A DNA stretch of 64,000 bases from Paulownia fortunei (GCA_019321725.1 CM033118.1:19007815-19071814), one strand, 5' to 3'. Positions 48,302 through 62,100 are shown, counted from the first letter of the stretch. Notes: a model not told the origin generated them from the letters alone. Numbers and translations: made by a program.

Positions 48302-50300
48302 TTAGCACCGGGAGCCCTTCCGGCAGTTTAGGGCACCGGCGGCGGTGGTGATGGAGCTGACTAGGGTAGAGGGCCTGGCTCCTAAGCTTGAAGCCTTGGC
48401 ATAACTTGATGAGGCACCGGCGCCGGAAGGCGTAAAGAAGGCGCCATTTAACATTAGGTCTCCCTCTGATCTCCAATTCCAGCTCCTCCACTCACTTTCA
48501 GGTGCATCTTCATGTTTGGTCACCTATATCAATTTCAATAATTTGTGAATAATACAGCCATTTTTGAGCAATTTAATTGACTAAATTGTTAGTAGTCTAC
48601 TTCAAAACGTCTTTTAATTGGGGTAGTACTCCCTTTTCTAGTGGGACATTTATTGTTTTTTTTTTTTTGAATTTTGGAGATTAAATTTGGTGCATAAAAA
48701 AGTTGAAAAGTAAGGGCTAATTATATGACAATGATAGGTTGGTCCGAATTGTCAATATATATATATATTATTTGATTCGAATATCTTGAAAACAAAATAT
48801 GTCTGTGTCAAAAATTTCTAACAAAAAAATCTTTTTAATTAAAAATGACTTTTCAAAGATTAAAATTAAGTGAAAGAGTAGTTTAATATAATTTAACACA
48901 TGAACATGGTCAATTTTCTCACCTCTTTGTTGAATCTGTCATTTGGGGCAAGAAATCTGTTGCCTTGGCTATTAATAGTGGGCGCCGCACTCCCTCCAAT
49001 TGCATACATCTCCCAATGGGTATAGTCATTGTTCACCACATGGAAGTAACCATGTCTACATCTGCATGCAACAATATAGGTCGCAAAAGCATTAATGTCT
49101 CGTAGCATGCACAAATATAATTTTTTATTATAAATTCTATTGATCGATTTTCAATTACGTGTAAAAATTTATCCGTAAAATATACATATGACAGTGTTGA
49201 TAATTAGTGTTATATAATAGATAATGCAATATAAGATCTCGTTTTGAACTTGCACATAAGTCAAATGTGCAACAAAATATTGAATTAGTTACTCTACTAG
49301 TTTGTAGCTTTACCTCGGCATTCTTTGCACAAGCCCTTCTCCAAAGTGATTAAAGGCAATGGTAACTTGCATGCCCTTGTCTTGGGTATATGTATCACTA
49401 TGCCCTAAAAGCATGACCTTATTATGGTGAGTCATATAATTATTAGAGATTGTAATAGCCGTGGACCCATGGATGGCATCAATCAGCCCATCGTTGCAGT
49501 TGGACAAGGAACAATGATCCACCCACACGTGGCTCCCACCAAAGATCGACACGCCATCACCGTCGGATATAGTCCTCCACCCGTAGTGCCCTGGAGAGTC
49601 CCGCACCATAGCATTCCCCCCTTGCTTACAATCATGTATGTGAACCCCATGAATGATAATGTTGGTCACATATTGTATAGTAATGCATGGACCATTAGCA
49701 ATGTGCACACTAGCACCCCTACCATCAATAGTCTTGAATGAGTTCATTATCAATTCCTCCTTCAATTGAATGACCATGTCACGGCCAAATATGATCCATA
49801 AAGGTTCCTTTTGAATAACGGCGTAACGGAGCGTCCCCGGCTTAGGGTTGACAGGGTCGTCGTCCCCTGAATCCGTTACCACGTAAATTTTACCATCCCT
49901 ACCGCCAACGGCGTTCTTGCCGAACCCAATCGCGCAATCGGCTAACTTTTGGCGGTTCTCCTCCCAATTGGGGTCGCACCGCCAACAATCGTCGATGGGA
50001 TTACCTGTATTGCATGACAAGAATCCCAATTTCCTCCTTGAGGCATTTAGCTTCCTGCATTATTTTCAAAAGTTTTAAAAATGTGAAAACATTGTTAGTT
50101 AAGCTAATGCAAATTCAAAAAATTAAAAAAAAAAAAAAGTTAGTTTAAACTACCTAGTACTAACTGTACTTATCTTGTACATACCTATGTACTTCTTGGA
50201 CAACTAGTTCGGGGTCTTGTAGGGTTGGAGAGGACGCAATGAGGGATGGGAGTAGAAGGCAGAATAGGAGGACAAGGGATGGGATTGAAGGGAATTCCAT
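48302..50300 (-). CDS. Pectate lyase (PL1 family), secreted
   Basis: Cleaves de-esterified pectin in the cell wall by calcium-dependent beta-elimination. Four exons, all GT-AG and in phase: 50300-50185, 50054-49314, 49061-48923 and 48523-48302, giving 405 residues. A signal peptide ([20 protein letters not shown]...) covers about 1-25. A sequon NAS lies in [10 protein letters not shown]. The core has [104 protein letters not shown] and [27 protein letters not shown], which include the calcium-site Asp residues and the catalytic Arg region. The C-terminus [20 protein letters not shown] and LNCRKGSRC closes the protein as in plant relatives. Length and motifs are complete. The exact member cannot be named from sequence alone. 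Confidence 0.95.
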
Positions 50301-51111
50301 TGCCAAGTGAGAGAGATGAAATGGAGGGGTTGGGGAGAAGACTGGGAGTAGAATGGGGATTATAAAGGGGATAAAGCCGGACAAGATGGCATGAATTAAC
50401 CAAAAAAAGTAGGCCCCTGGCGGTGGCCTCCTTGGTGATTACCGGTTTTACGGAGATTCCCTCAACCCCTGTGGTAGTTTTGGTCGTTAAATTTGGTCAA
50501 TTTTTATACAAAAAGGGTTGAATATTGAATCCGTAATTCGAATCTTCTATTCCCATTGGTACACTTTGTACTGATAATATTACAACAAAATACATATACT
50601 AATTACGATACGAAGCACTCCTCTCTCACATATACGAAGAGAGAGAGATATACACACAGACACACACTATTTGTAATTTTAGAAATCCTTGATTTAAAAC
50701 ATAGAATTGAAAGTAAGAATTCAAAAAAGGTGGATTTTTTTTTAATGCATATGTGCAATGCATCTTAAATGTACTTGTACATTTCCTTTAGGTGGGCATG
50801 ATAATGGGGGCAAGAGCTATAATTCAAATAGATTAACATCGATATTTTAGTTTAAATGAAATTTGATCCAACTCAAATCAATAATAGTAAGTAGACTTAT
50901 GTGATTCATTCGTAATTTGAAAAGAATTACAAATTATAAAATAACTACACTAAATTAATTTTCCTAAGATCTAGGTGATGCTGTGCCTATGTGTCTATTA
51001 GTATGGTAGCATATAGCATGAAAAATAAACAAGAAATAATCATTAATCCAACTAACTGGTGCAAATTGAAAATTTCCTCTTTACTTATGCACTGAGCACA
51101 GAGTGTAAACA

Positions 51112-51305
51112 AATTAAGGTAAGCCGATCACATTATTGTTCAACTTTATTTGAATTTTTATCGAATTTCAAAAATTATGTTTTAGTTTAATTTGATTATT
51201 AATAAAATCGAGTTTGAATGAACTTTAATCGTATCGAACACGATTCGAGTTTCAAATTTTATCAAATAAAAAAATATATTCAAGTTTAATTTTTCATGTT
51301 AACAC
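51112..51305 (-). repeat. Dispersed repeat family A, copy 4 (reverse, partial)
   Basis: The reverse strand gives TTTGAAACTCGAATCGTGTT, CGATACGATTAAAGTTCATT and CAAACTCGATTTTATTAATA, in family A order. Confidence 0.6.
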
Positions 51306-51618
51306 ACCACCCTATTAATCCACACTTCCTAAAGCATGCACAAGCACTCGAGGAGTGCTGGCTTTATTGAAGAAGAGATTTGGAATTTGTTTGAAGGGGA
51401 TTAATCAAGCAGATCTTTGGCTATTTATGTCCTTGTCTTTATCCCCTAAAAAATGTCATGATTTCTATTTTAATTTGCACATATTTTCTTATTTTAATTT
51501 CAAAAATCAAGGAATAATTGATTTACTTGTGTGTTATGCCCCTCTCCAATTCTTTTTCATTAGGATAAGACGATATGTAATCAATCTAATAAAAAATAAA
51601 TATAATAAAATTTACTAT

Positions 51619-51770
51619 CTGCATTTATTTACCTGGTTTATTGACGTTAGACAAGATGGGTGTGCGTGTGTGTGTGATTGGGGCGCGCGGGGGGGGGGGG
51701 GGGGGGGTGCTAATTCCGTCATTTTCGCTTATTTACTTGGTTTATTGACTTTAGACAAGAGGGGTTGTCT
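51619..51770. repeat. Imperfect 104-bp-spaced duplication enclosing a G19 run
   Basis: ATTTACCTGGTTTATTGACGTTAGACAAGA at about 51627 recurs as ATTTACTTGG...TTTAGACAAGA at 51731. Between them lie a GTGTGT tract, GGGGCGCGCG and 19 consecutive G (51689-51707). Confidence 0.85.
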
Positions 51771-51810
51771 AATTCCATCATTTAAGGCGAAATTACCAAG
51801 TAATCTAAAA

Positions 51811-51898
51811 GGGAAAATTTTCTTAAGCTAGCTAGCTTATAAAATTGAACTCCAGGGAAATTTTTCATAAGCTACCTAGCTTATAAAATTTAACTCCA
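51811..51898. repeat. 44-bp tandem duplication
   Basis: GGGAAAATTTTCTTAAGCTAG...CTTATAAAATTGAACTCCA is followed directly by GGGAAATTTTTCATAAGCTAC...TTAACTCCA. Confidence 0.85.
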
Positions 51899-52361
51899 AA
51901 TTCAGTATTGCAATCGGTTTTTATCTTCTATTTTAATTTTATAAATACACACTAAATATATAAAATAACAGAATTATTATAAGTTTGGTGTGTATTGATG
52001 ATAGTGTAATAGAAAATAAAATATCAATTATAATAAAATATCCAAACTACAAAATTGATTAGAGAAATGCAATTTTGGACATATATATAACACTTGTATT
52101 TATTGTATTTGTTTTTGTCTCCTTAACAACTACTTGACATAAAGGGGATGTGAAATCTTACATACCTGCGAACAGTGTAACAAGAAAATCAATTAATACA
52201 TATTGTGTGTGTGTGTGTGTGTATGAACACTGTACAAGTTTAGCATAATTATGTTTATCTTTACACATATATATTGCTCCTCTAAAAATGTATAACTATA
52301 CATATTAAAGAATTAGAGAATATACTGATAATTTCTACATTATTTTCTTAATACGGTGCAA

Positions 52362-52640
52362 AAAAATTGAGTTGAATCGAATGAGATAGTGTTTAACTTG
52401 ATTTTAATTTCTTATCGAGTTTGGATTGTATTTGAATTTGTTTAATTATTAGACGAGTGAACTCAAACGAGTTTTCATCGAACAGGATATAGATGGAGTT
52501 TGAGTAGTTTAATTTTTAGATATATTTTCATAATTTTTAATTAATATAATGGAGTTCAAGTTGAGTTTCAAAAATTTCAAATGAAAAAAAATATTCAAAC
52601 TTAATTGATTATATATAATGAAAGCAATTAACAATAAATA
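52362..52640 (-). repeat. Dispersed repeat family A, copy 5 (reverse, diverged)
   Basis: The reverse strand gives AAATTAAACTACTCAAACTC, then GTTCGATGAAAACTCGTTTG and GAGTTCACTCGTCTAATAATT, a diverged family A order. Confidence 0.5.
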
Positions 52641-53204
52641 TCGAATGAAATATGAAATAGCTTAATTTGCATGTTAATCGTTGGCCTACTTTCTATTAAT
52701 CCACCATCCTATAGGTGTTTCTATAATCTTATAAATTTTCTTCAAAGACGTGTGTGGAAAGAATTATTGCAGTTAAAATTATTTTTGAATTATCGAATAC
52801 TAGTTAAATTAATTTCTTATTATTATATACCAAGAAGATAGTTTGATTTCATTTATTAGCCACTGACAGAAATTATATCCCTGTAGTTATGGATAACATC
52901 TTTTCTATATCTAATTTAAATAATAATTTCATCATGATCATTATGTTTGTGACTTATCCTTTTTCAGAAATAAATTTACAAAAGGCCTATTAAATATTTT
53001 TTTCTGCAAGTGGTTATTAATTTAAAATTCATAGTAGTTATTAATGATTGATTAATTTAAAATAATTTTTGATATTCACTCCAAAAAAAAAAAATTGTCT
53101 ATCTAAACCACTTAACTCGATTGATTTAAAACAGTTGTCTATAATTTTGATGGGCTAAATGTAAATAATGATACTAATGTAAAACAGCCTTTGTTTAACT
53201 ATTA

Positions 53205-53510
53205 GATAATGGACTGGTTGTTAAAAATTCATTTTTACTCGATTCGTTAAATAAAATAAATTAAATTTAAATATATTTTATTTGATAAAATTTAAAATTT
53301 AATTCAAACTCAACTCATTTAATAAAAAAATTAATAAATTATATATAAAAACATCAAACTATTCAAACTCAATTCGTATTTAATTCGATTAAAACTCGTT
53401 CAACTTCTATTAATAATTAAATCAAGTTCAAACATAAAATTTAAAATTTAATAAAAATAAATAAATAATTAAAATATTCGATTCAACTCAACAAATTTAC
53501 ACTTTTAAAT
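53205..53510 (+). repeat. Dispersed repeat family A, copy 6
   Basis: Contains ATCAAACTATTCAAACTCAA, TTCGTATTTAATTCGATTAA and AACTCGTTCAACTTC, and ends near CAAATTTACACTTTT, parallel to copies 2 and 3. Confidence 0.65.
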
Positions 53511-54096
53511 AATATACGAGGATACCATTCTAATTTTATATTTTCAAGATTTATACATTTGTTGGCTTCATTGAATAGGCGACCACGACATACATGAGAA
53601 CTCAAATTTTGGTAAGACAGCAGCACATGCTTTCGCTCCAAAAATCAAACTCCATGGTCCAAACTGCCCCAGCTACTACTTATGCAAATTATTCTTCTTT
53701 TTCAAACTCATTGGCTATCGTGACACGTATTATTTGTTTGTATGAAAATTTGTGATATGATATAATTCTCAATTATTTTTCACCAATATTATTGATATTA
53801 AGAAAATAAAAAAGTAGGAGAAATGAGCTATAAGTACGAGGGAAAATACATTTTTTGTGTTCATCATTTATAGTAGCACTAATGTTTTCAACACTACAAA
53901 TTTATTTTTTGTCAATTTAATAATTTATATCGTATTTTATATTATAAATACATATAAATATATAAATATATTTTTAATTTGAATCATTTGCTATGAAGTA
54001 TATTTATAAAGTTAAATATAAAATAAAATATTAAATTAAAATAAAAAATACGAAATGAAGTGATGTTATTGTGCCACTTGTTGATGTGATTTGGCT

Positions 54097-54106
54097 GCCA
54101 CGTGGC
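54097..54106. promoter_or_regulatory. Perfect 10-bp G-box palindrome, orphan
   Basis: GCCACGTGGC, a bZIP/bHLH-type G-box. No gene starts nearby in either direction, so it may be fortuitous. Confidence 0.3.
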
Positions 54107-55612
54107 CCTAACATAGTGGGTAGTCTGCGTCAATTAAGGTGACTGGTGACCAGCTGATTCCTCCTGAAAGCTATATCCCCACATGGAGATTTGCACCCTC
54201 ACTTGTTTTTCTTGGAACCAATGGTAGCCTTTGATTAAGGATATATATGAATGCTATTTATTGATTGGTTGGCCATAGCTAGGCTTTCATCTTTTATACT
54301 CTCCAATCAATTTCAAGATTGAATAATTTTTTTTTTATTTTTTACTTTTTTGTAAAAAATATGTGTTAGATTGAGATTAATAAGCAATATATTTTTGAAA
54401 TAACATACATACCACTCTACTTAAATACAAGAAAAACATTTGCATATTTACAATTAAAAGTCAGATATATGTCGCATATGAGAATTGATCCGACCCAAAT
54501 ATATATTCATATATATATATATATATATTGGGATGAATGATTTTATATTTGAATTTAAATGTAGAGAACTACTGTGTATGTATGTAATTCCCTTTATCTC
54601 CCTAGAAAAGAAATTAATACATGAAGAAAATAACTCCATGAAAGAATATACAAAACAAAAGATGCAGAATTCAAATGGGCTCAAATTTGAAGGTATTAAA
54701 ATGGTCATTTTCAAATTGAAGTATTTGGATTGTGGATCAAAATTATTTTTATTGTGACTAATTTTATTACTTATTTTTTAAACTAAATTCGTGTTTGCCT
54801 ATCTTTCATACACAAATGCATACGCATGTTTTGTAAGCAAGTTTGAGCCATCGCAATACGCCAGTTTTCTGTCATTTCTAAATACTTATATCGCATTGGA
54901 AGAAATAATTTTTCTTATTGAAAGTGCTTAATCGGCTTATACATTAATTATGGGGACAGAACCAACGTGAAGGTCTATGTTATAGAGGTTGAGGTATGGT
55001 ATCAAATAAAGGGCATAAGACAGGAGCCATGTTAGAGTGCTAGTGGAGCTTTTCATTCTTGAATGGAGGGGGCTTATAGATTGTGACTGGCTATAGTGAG
55101 TGATTGTTACTTGGCAACCTCTTTATCCACTATATTAACACACACACACACACACACACACACGAAGTGTGTGTATATATATGTATATGTATTTAATTAT
55201 GATTTGAGTAAAAAAAATAAAAATTATGAGGTCTACCGCAATAAGACCATGTCTACAGGCATAACAGACCGTATCAACATATTTGTAAGAGGCATATTTC
55301 TTAGCCTAAAAAAACGTACAAACTCATTAGGCTAAAAAATACACCAAGGGCCCGTGAGGCTAAAGTTTTAAATCAAACAATTATAAATATTATCTTTTAT
55401 ATCATTTTGAAAGTACGTTGTTTATATTAAATGTTTACACTTTTTAGTTCTCAACTTATTATCACTTGTTCTGATTTTGACTTGAACGTAAGATAATTTT
55501 CGTCAAAACAACTCTTATATTATAATGATTTGTGTGTATTATAAACAAAAATTCATTTAAGAGTTGGCAATCACGAAGAGTTGACGTGTAAAGATTTGAA
55601 TTCATAGCAAAT

Positions 55613-55615
<3 letters not shown>

Positions 55616-55642
<27 letters not shown>
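55616..55642. repeat. (TG)n microsatellite
   Basis: Uninterrupted TG run. Confidence 0.85.
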
Positions 55643-55646
<4 letters not shown>

Positions 55647-58295
55647 TATCAATCTCTGCACATGCTGGGACATCATATTTTCACATCAAATGGCCGCCAT
55701 TATCCAGTTGAAATGTTTTGTCCAATTACTCAGGTTTTCAACTAAAATTAAAAAAAAAAAATCATGGTTTTTTCTGCCTATTTTAGTGGCATAATTTGGC
55801 CTGTATTGGTACAACATGTCTCTGAAATTCATGCTCCGGAAGGGAAGGGAAGGGGAAGAGCGTATTTATATTTCTGCTTGCACATCATAATAAATGGTCA
55901 GTGAGATCTATTTGGAGTGACGAACCCGACATCCAAGACTTTGAGTCTTAAATTTAAATTTTTTGGGATGTGTATGTTTATCTATTTTTATAGTAATAAT
56001 TGTTTATAATTAATATCTATAAATTATTAGTTGACGATGTAAGATATATAAATTTGATTGTTTCACTTAAAAAAAAAAAAGAGAAGCAACATATAATTAT
56101 GCCAATATATATGCAAATTTAGGCCTCGAGATAAATATATAGCATAGCATGAGGATTTTTGTGGCCCAATTATATAATTTATCATAAAATAAAATACTTC
56201 GATAATATCTGAACTACCTAATAAAAGCTAAACTTATTTTAATGAAACTCTTATAGTTTTTTATGCTTTTAAATATATAATTCTTTTATGTCACGAACTA
56301 TTAGAAATACTTTATATTATAATTGCAGATAATATTATTGAATAGTGCTATGAAATAAAGTTGTATCGTATAAATATCCATTTAATTAAGGTCTCTATGT
56401 CTATATATACTTAATTTTAATCCCCAAAATTTTGGCTAATTGCAATAAGTAACTTGTGTTGCGCACTACTCAAAAATGGATTAACATAGCTAGTTTAAAA
56501 GAATTTAAAGATATTATTGATATGTTCAAATTTCATAAATAATATAATATATTTTTATTTTTTATGATTATTTTGCATGTTTCTTAATTTTACAAATTTT
56601 TTAATCCATATATTGAAGTCCTGTAGAAACTATTTTCAGGCATATTAGTACTTTTTTTAGCACCAATAATTTCATTTTGAGTTCTATTTTAGTATTGAAG
56701 ATTTTATTTAAAGATAACAACGGGTTTAACTAGTAATTGTAGGCGGGCCGGGTCTGAAGGCCTAGGAATCAAAAGCCCATTGGGATCCCTTTTGCAAATA
56801 AGAACACAAGCCTGTTCAGCTTGAACCAAAAATTCAAAGTCTTTTAAGGCCCGAAAACAAACTTGGTCTTTGTACTTGAAAAAAGTGTGGCCCTTTGTCT
56901 AAGTCTTTATATTTCATGGTATTTTCAAAATGTTTCTATGTGAACCGATCATTTTAATGATATTCAAACTCAATACTTTATATTTATAAAATTTTATTAA
57001 AATTACAAAATATAAATATAAGCTGAGTGAGAGCTAAGTTAAATTTAAATTTTATGATTAATTATTTTATGTACAGAAAAAAATAAAAATGAATTATCTA
57101 ATAGCCAATATGTACAACCAAAAGTACTCTTTAATCTCAAATTCACCAAGTGAAAAGTTCCATTAAAAAATTATGTAAAATTAAATGCATCACCAACTTA
57201 TAAACATATATCCACAAAGTATACATCTCCAACTAAGTATTGCAAATAGAAGAATAGAATTGGACACATTAATCAAGTTGTTATCTACTTTGATCAAAAT
57301 TACTTATGTTAGGATCAATTGGTTGACCATTTTGATCAAAATAAAAATAAGTAGTGCCGTTACATAATTAAACAAAAATATAGGGGTCTACTTTACCCAA
57401 GAAAATAAAGGATAATTTGATATGGGAAATAGTACTAGAGAGGAATTAATAGATAATTAATGTTTTAAAGACAATTTAGTTTGATTAATTATTTTCCAGC
57501 ACGGCAATAATTAGTTATTTTCAATTTTAGTCCTTAAGGACACCAAACTCAACCACCCGATTTGATTTCCTCTATTATAAAATAATATTTCATTTTATAT
57601 ATATTTTATTAATATAAATTTATATATACATAATAATATCATCAACATACACATAACTTGTATTCATAAAACAAAAATATGAAATAAAATACTATTTTAC
57701 AAAATAGATCCAAAATAAAAAACAAGGGACAACCAAACACCACCACAGACGAGTGTGTATCCACGCGCCACCACTGAGCGTGGCCTTCTCCTGTTCCAGC
57801 CCAACTAACAGCAACTGTCAGAATCAAATTTCCCATTCTAGCCCTCGAAACCGAAGAGTAGCTGCAGGAAAACTCTGCAAATTTGCAGAGAAAAGAACAT
57901 CACAACGGGACCAGAAAAATATCAGCAGAATTATAACTCATCCATCTCTGAAATACTTTTCATTTCATTTCAATTTAAATGAAAAAAATAACTAAGAATT
58001 TACTGATATTAAATGAGATGGCATGTATATCAACCGTGTTCATTTATTACATTTACTACTTTGCCACTTTACCACCACCCCCAAAAGCCCAACTCCAAGA
58101 ACATGACTTGACCGCTGTTTTTTGGGCTAGGAGCTGTATCTATAGTGTATGTATAGTTAAAGTACAATCCCTTCACAAAAAAAGCGATCTTTTTCTCGTG
58201 GGTCTTCCGAAATTTTCGCTTACGCTTGAAATTTTTTCATGCGGACTTCAATGGCAAGCAGACAACATAGCTGTGGCTTCTTCTTCGATCCATAG

Positions 58296-58539
58296 GTATT
58301 GGGTGTTTTTCTTTTTCTTCCACTGCTTTCAAAGTTGTCGTGTTTCACCTTGATTCTTTCAATGTGCTTGACTATAATGTAGTACTAGAATATGGTAGTA
58401 ACTGGAAATATTTGTGTACCATATATTTTTGCATGTGCTTTCGAATTTCAAGATTCTTTTTTTTCTTTTTTTAAACCAAGACGGAATGCAGGTGGGTTTA
58501 ATATGTTCATGCATTTTTTGGGTTTTTTGCTTTCATCTC

Positions 58540-58583
<44 letters not shown>

Positions 58584-59069
58584 TTGAGTGATGGTGTGAC
58601 GTTTTGCGCGCTTGAGTTTTCAGGTGAAAATGGTGACCACTGGAGTTTTCAACTTTTGCAGTATTATTCTCTGAGAAAAGGTGCTAGGCATTGTGCTTTG
58701 CCTCTTGTATGCCTTCACATTGCTTTTGGTTGTCCCCCTTTTGGTGAGTTTAAAGTATTAAAAGAGAAAATGCAGAAAGAATAATGCTATTAGTTGTTAC
58801 TGGTTGAAAAAGTTGAAGGACCACATCAAGAAAATTCTATTATTGGAGCAAGATTTTTTGTTAGAAATTTAATTTTTGTTTTCTTCCTCCCCTTTCTAGC
58901 CAAATTCTTCATTGGTTTGGATATTCATGTTCAGAATTTCAACCTTCAAAGACGGAAGATTATGTTTGTGAGACTTTTTTTCTCTTTAAAATCTTCTATT
59001 TGGGTGGGGAAAAGTATGGGTCCAAGCTAGAGAATGGCTTTTTGAGTTCATGTTTTTGTTGCATTTCAG
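58296..59069 (+). other. Proposed 5' UTR intron of the STICHEL-like gene
   Basis: A leader exon seems to end TTCGATCCATAG before GTATTGGG, and the next begins after TTGCATTTCAG, 83 bases before the start codon. The T-rich interval fits a plant leader intron. Inferred from splice-site appearance only. Confidence 0.45.
58542..58580. repeat. (GT)n microsatellite in STICHEL-like leader intron
   Basis: About 19 uninterrupted GT units within the proposed 5' UTR intron 58296-59069. Confidence 0.9.
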
Positions 59070-59108
59070 GTTGGCATTGCAATTTTCTTTGCTATTCCTA
59101 AGTATCAA

Positions 59109-59129
59109 ATGTTACATTGTCTCCTGTAA
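59109..59129 (+). other. Short upstream ORF before the STICHEL-like start
   Basis: ATG TTA CAT TGT CTC CTG TAA, six codons, ending 23 bases before the main ATG at 59153. It might lower translation of the main frame if included in the mRNA. Confidence 0.4.
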
Positions 59130-59152
59130 TTTTGATTTTATTTGTCATATTA

Positions 59153-62100
59153 ATGGATGTGCGGCGGCATTCTGTTGACTTTCCCATTTCAAGAACATTG
59201 GTTGCACTTAGGAGAGTGAGGTCACTTCGGGATCCATCAACTAATTCCACGAGCAAATTATCTGCCTTGGTTGACAATTTGCATTGGGAAACAAAGTCAA
59301 ATAATGCAATCATTTTGGGATTTGACAATGGTCGCAGTGGAGCCATTAATGATAACAATGTTTCAGGGTTGAGAAGCTCAAGATTATTTATGGTAGACGA
59401 GCAACATGTGAGTGACCATGAATTATATTATAGGTCAAGACAACGTGACTCACTAGTCTCATGCGAAACTGTAGGAGGCTTGGTTGGAAACACTAATTTG
59501 ACACCCCAAAGGTCCACACATGTTGAAGGTTCGGATGCATGTTCCTTAAAACAGGAGATGTGTGAGGTATTGAGTGGAAGAAATTGCAAGGAAGATGGGG
59601 ATGAAGGATTGGAATTTAACTCCACAACACCTTCCAGTGACTGTGCTGAGGATGGGGGTTCCTTTAATGAACCGGAAAAAAGATTAGTGAAAGCAGAAAG
59701 GAGAGGTCGTGGTAGATTCAAACGGAAAAGCTGGAATAGGAAGCATAATAGATTGTCTAGAGTTACAGCTGGTGATGTTTTGACTCGTGTTGTCAGTCCA
59801 TGCTTGTCTGCTAGTGACTCTCCAAGGGAAGGGTCGAGTAATGGCATGTTGTTTTATAGAAGTGAAGACATTGGCATGATGGAGTCTGGTCATCGAGGAT
59901 GTGGGATAAGCAGCTGCTTGTCAAGAACTCTGAAATTTAGAGAATCAAATCTCCAACATAATGTGGAAGAATGGCCACTTTTGTTAGGGAATGCAGACCA
60001 AGTACTATTAACAGAGGAGAGCACAAAATGTCAGCATAATAGTGAAGGAGTTGCTCCATATTCAGAAAGTCCTAGGAGTCTCTGTCAAAAAATTATGCCA
60101 AAATCATTCAAAGAATTGGTGGGGCAAAATGTAGTAGCAAGGTCTCTTTTGAATGCAATTTCTAATGGGAGGATAGCTTCTTTCTATCTCTTTCATGGTC
60201 CACGCGGAATAGGAAAAACATCTGCTGCAAGAGTATTTGCTGCTGCATTAAATTGTCTTTCCCCTGAGATTGATAAACCGTGTGGCTTATGCCAAGATTG
60301 TGTTTTATTCTTCTCTGGAAGGAGTAGGGATGTCAAGGAAGTGGATTCAGTGGCAATCAATAGAACAAATACGTTGAGATCACTGATTAAGAATGCAGAT
60401 ATCCCTCCAGTTTTCTCACGATTTAAGGTTTATATTGTTGATGAGTGCCATTTGTTGCGAGGGGAAACATGGGCATCTATATTAAACAAGCTTGAGGAGC
60501 TTCCTCAACATGTTGTTTTCATTATGATCACTCCTGACCTTGATAAGCTGCCTTGTAGTGCTGTATCAAAGTCTCAAAGATATCATTTTCAAACGGTCAA
60601 AGTAGTTGACATTGCCAGCAGGTTAGGGAAAATATGTGCAGAAGAAGGTCTTGACTTTGATCAGGATGCTTTAAATTGCATAGCAACTAAATCCAATGGA
60701 TCACTTAGGGATGCAGAGATGATGCTTGATCAGCTGAGTTTGCTTGGAAAGAAGATTACTATGTCTTTGGTTTATGAAGTAGTGAGTGTTTAACTGATTT
60801 TCTCTATTTCTTTTTTCTGCAAGACTATAGGGATTCCAGTCTAACTTGATGTTTGTGGTGCAGAATGGAGTTGTCTCTGATGCTGAATTGCTGGATTTAC
60901 TTCATCTAGCATTATCTTCTGATGCTTCAAATACAGTAAAAAGGGCCAGGGAGCTAATGAGAACGAGGATAGATCCTTTGCAACTTATATCACAGTTGGC
61001 AAATCTCATAATGGACATTCTTGCTGGAAAATGTGAAGAAGGTGTTTCTGAGATTAGAAGGAAGCTTTTTGGAATGCATAACTGTACGTGTTATAACACC
61101 TTCTGTTAGGGTTATGTTATAGTATCAAATTAATATTTTTCTTTTCTACCTCACAAATCAAATTGTAGAAACACTGACATTCACAGCATAGGATGCTATA
61201 CCATTATCATGGTGGTGGCAGTCCACTGCTTGAGTTTAACTTTTTTGAGTTCATTTAACTCTGCATTGTCACCATAATCATTAATTACCTCATGCATTGC
61301 CTCATTTTCTGTTTAATAATGTCAACTATGCCTGCATATCATGATAGAGTGCTGAGATGTCCTGTCTTTTGGCCTCAATTATGATCCAGCCTGATTCATG
61401 TTTTGCAAGGTGAAATAATGTTACTTCTAGTTTGTGAAATGGAGGGTCTGGCTCTGCCCAACCATATGAAATCTTCTTGTTTCCAATGAAGGTTAAACGT
61501 ACCTAGGTCGCCATTTATGGACAAGGGAGGCAGACATGGTTAAGAATCTCTTTTTTGGTGTTGTAGGAGTGACAGTAACGTGTTTAATGTTTTAATTCAA
61601 CTTAGGTTTCTTTCCAGTCTGGCCATGGCTTCAGTTTGGTGCTGTTTTTTTTTTCAAGCAAAATTATTGTTTCTGAAACTAAGTTATTAGGGATGATTAA
61701 TCTCTCTGTCTCTGTCTCTGTCTCTGTCTCTCTCTATTCTTTTGGGATGATCTCTTTTTGTTTAAGCAGTTTGCTGCATATGTGGAATAATGTGCCTACA
61801 ATTATAATGGGTTTCTAATTACATCAGAGCATATATTTTCTATTGGAGGTTTAATTTTATGCATTCAGTGGACAGAAAGTTCACTACCTTGCTCACATTC
61901 ATTATATGGTATAAAATTCTGGTTTATATGCTAAGACCAAATAAATTTTTGCCAATAATTTCCTTTTGAGGATATTTTTGTCATGTTATACATTACAGAT
62001 GTTGTATTCCATCTTAAAGAGTCACATTACAATGTGCTTGGAAAATGAACACAGTTATTATTCCTAAACTGCCACCACTCTTTGAGGTTTCTAATTTGAT

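Larger units (their letters stand above)
50401..57900. other. 7.5-kb gene-free intergenic region
   Basis: AT-rich with several microsatellites: (TG)n about 52203-52222, (CA)n about 55139-55163 and (TG)n about 55616-55642. It also holds a G19 homopolymer (51689-51707), small tandem duplications and three family A repeat copies. No ORF with recognisable content, including the 158-residue frame at 51355-51831. Confidence 0.55.

Noticed and set aside
51355..51831. 158-residue plus-strand open frame
   Set aside because: Runs through the GT tract and G19 homopolymer and a local duplication; low complexity.
57979..59030. Several 78-130-residue open frames before the STICHEL-like start
   Set aside because: They lie in the proposed leader and its T-rich intron, include the GT microsatellite, and are not like STICHEL N-termini.
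59428..59847. 139-residue antisense frame inside the STICHEL-like exon 1
   Set aside because: Shadow of a long real exon on the other strand.
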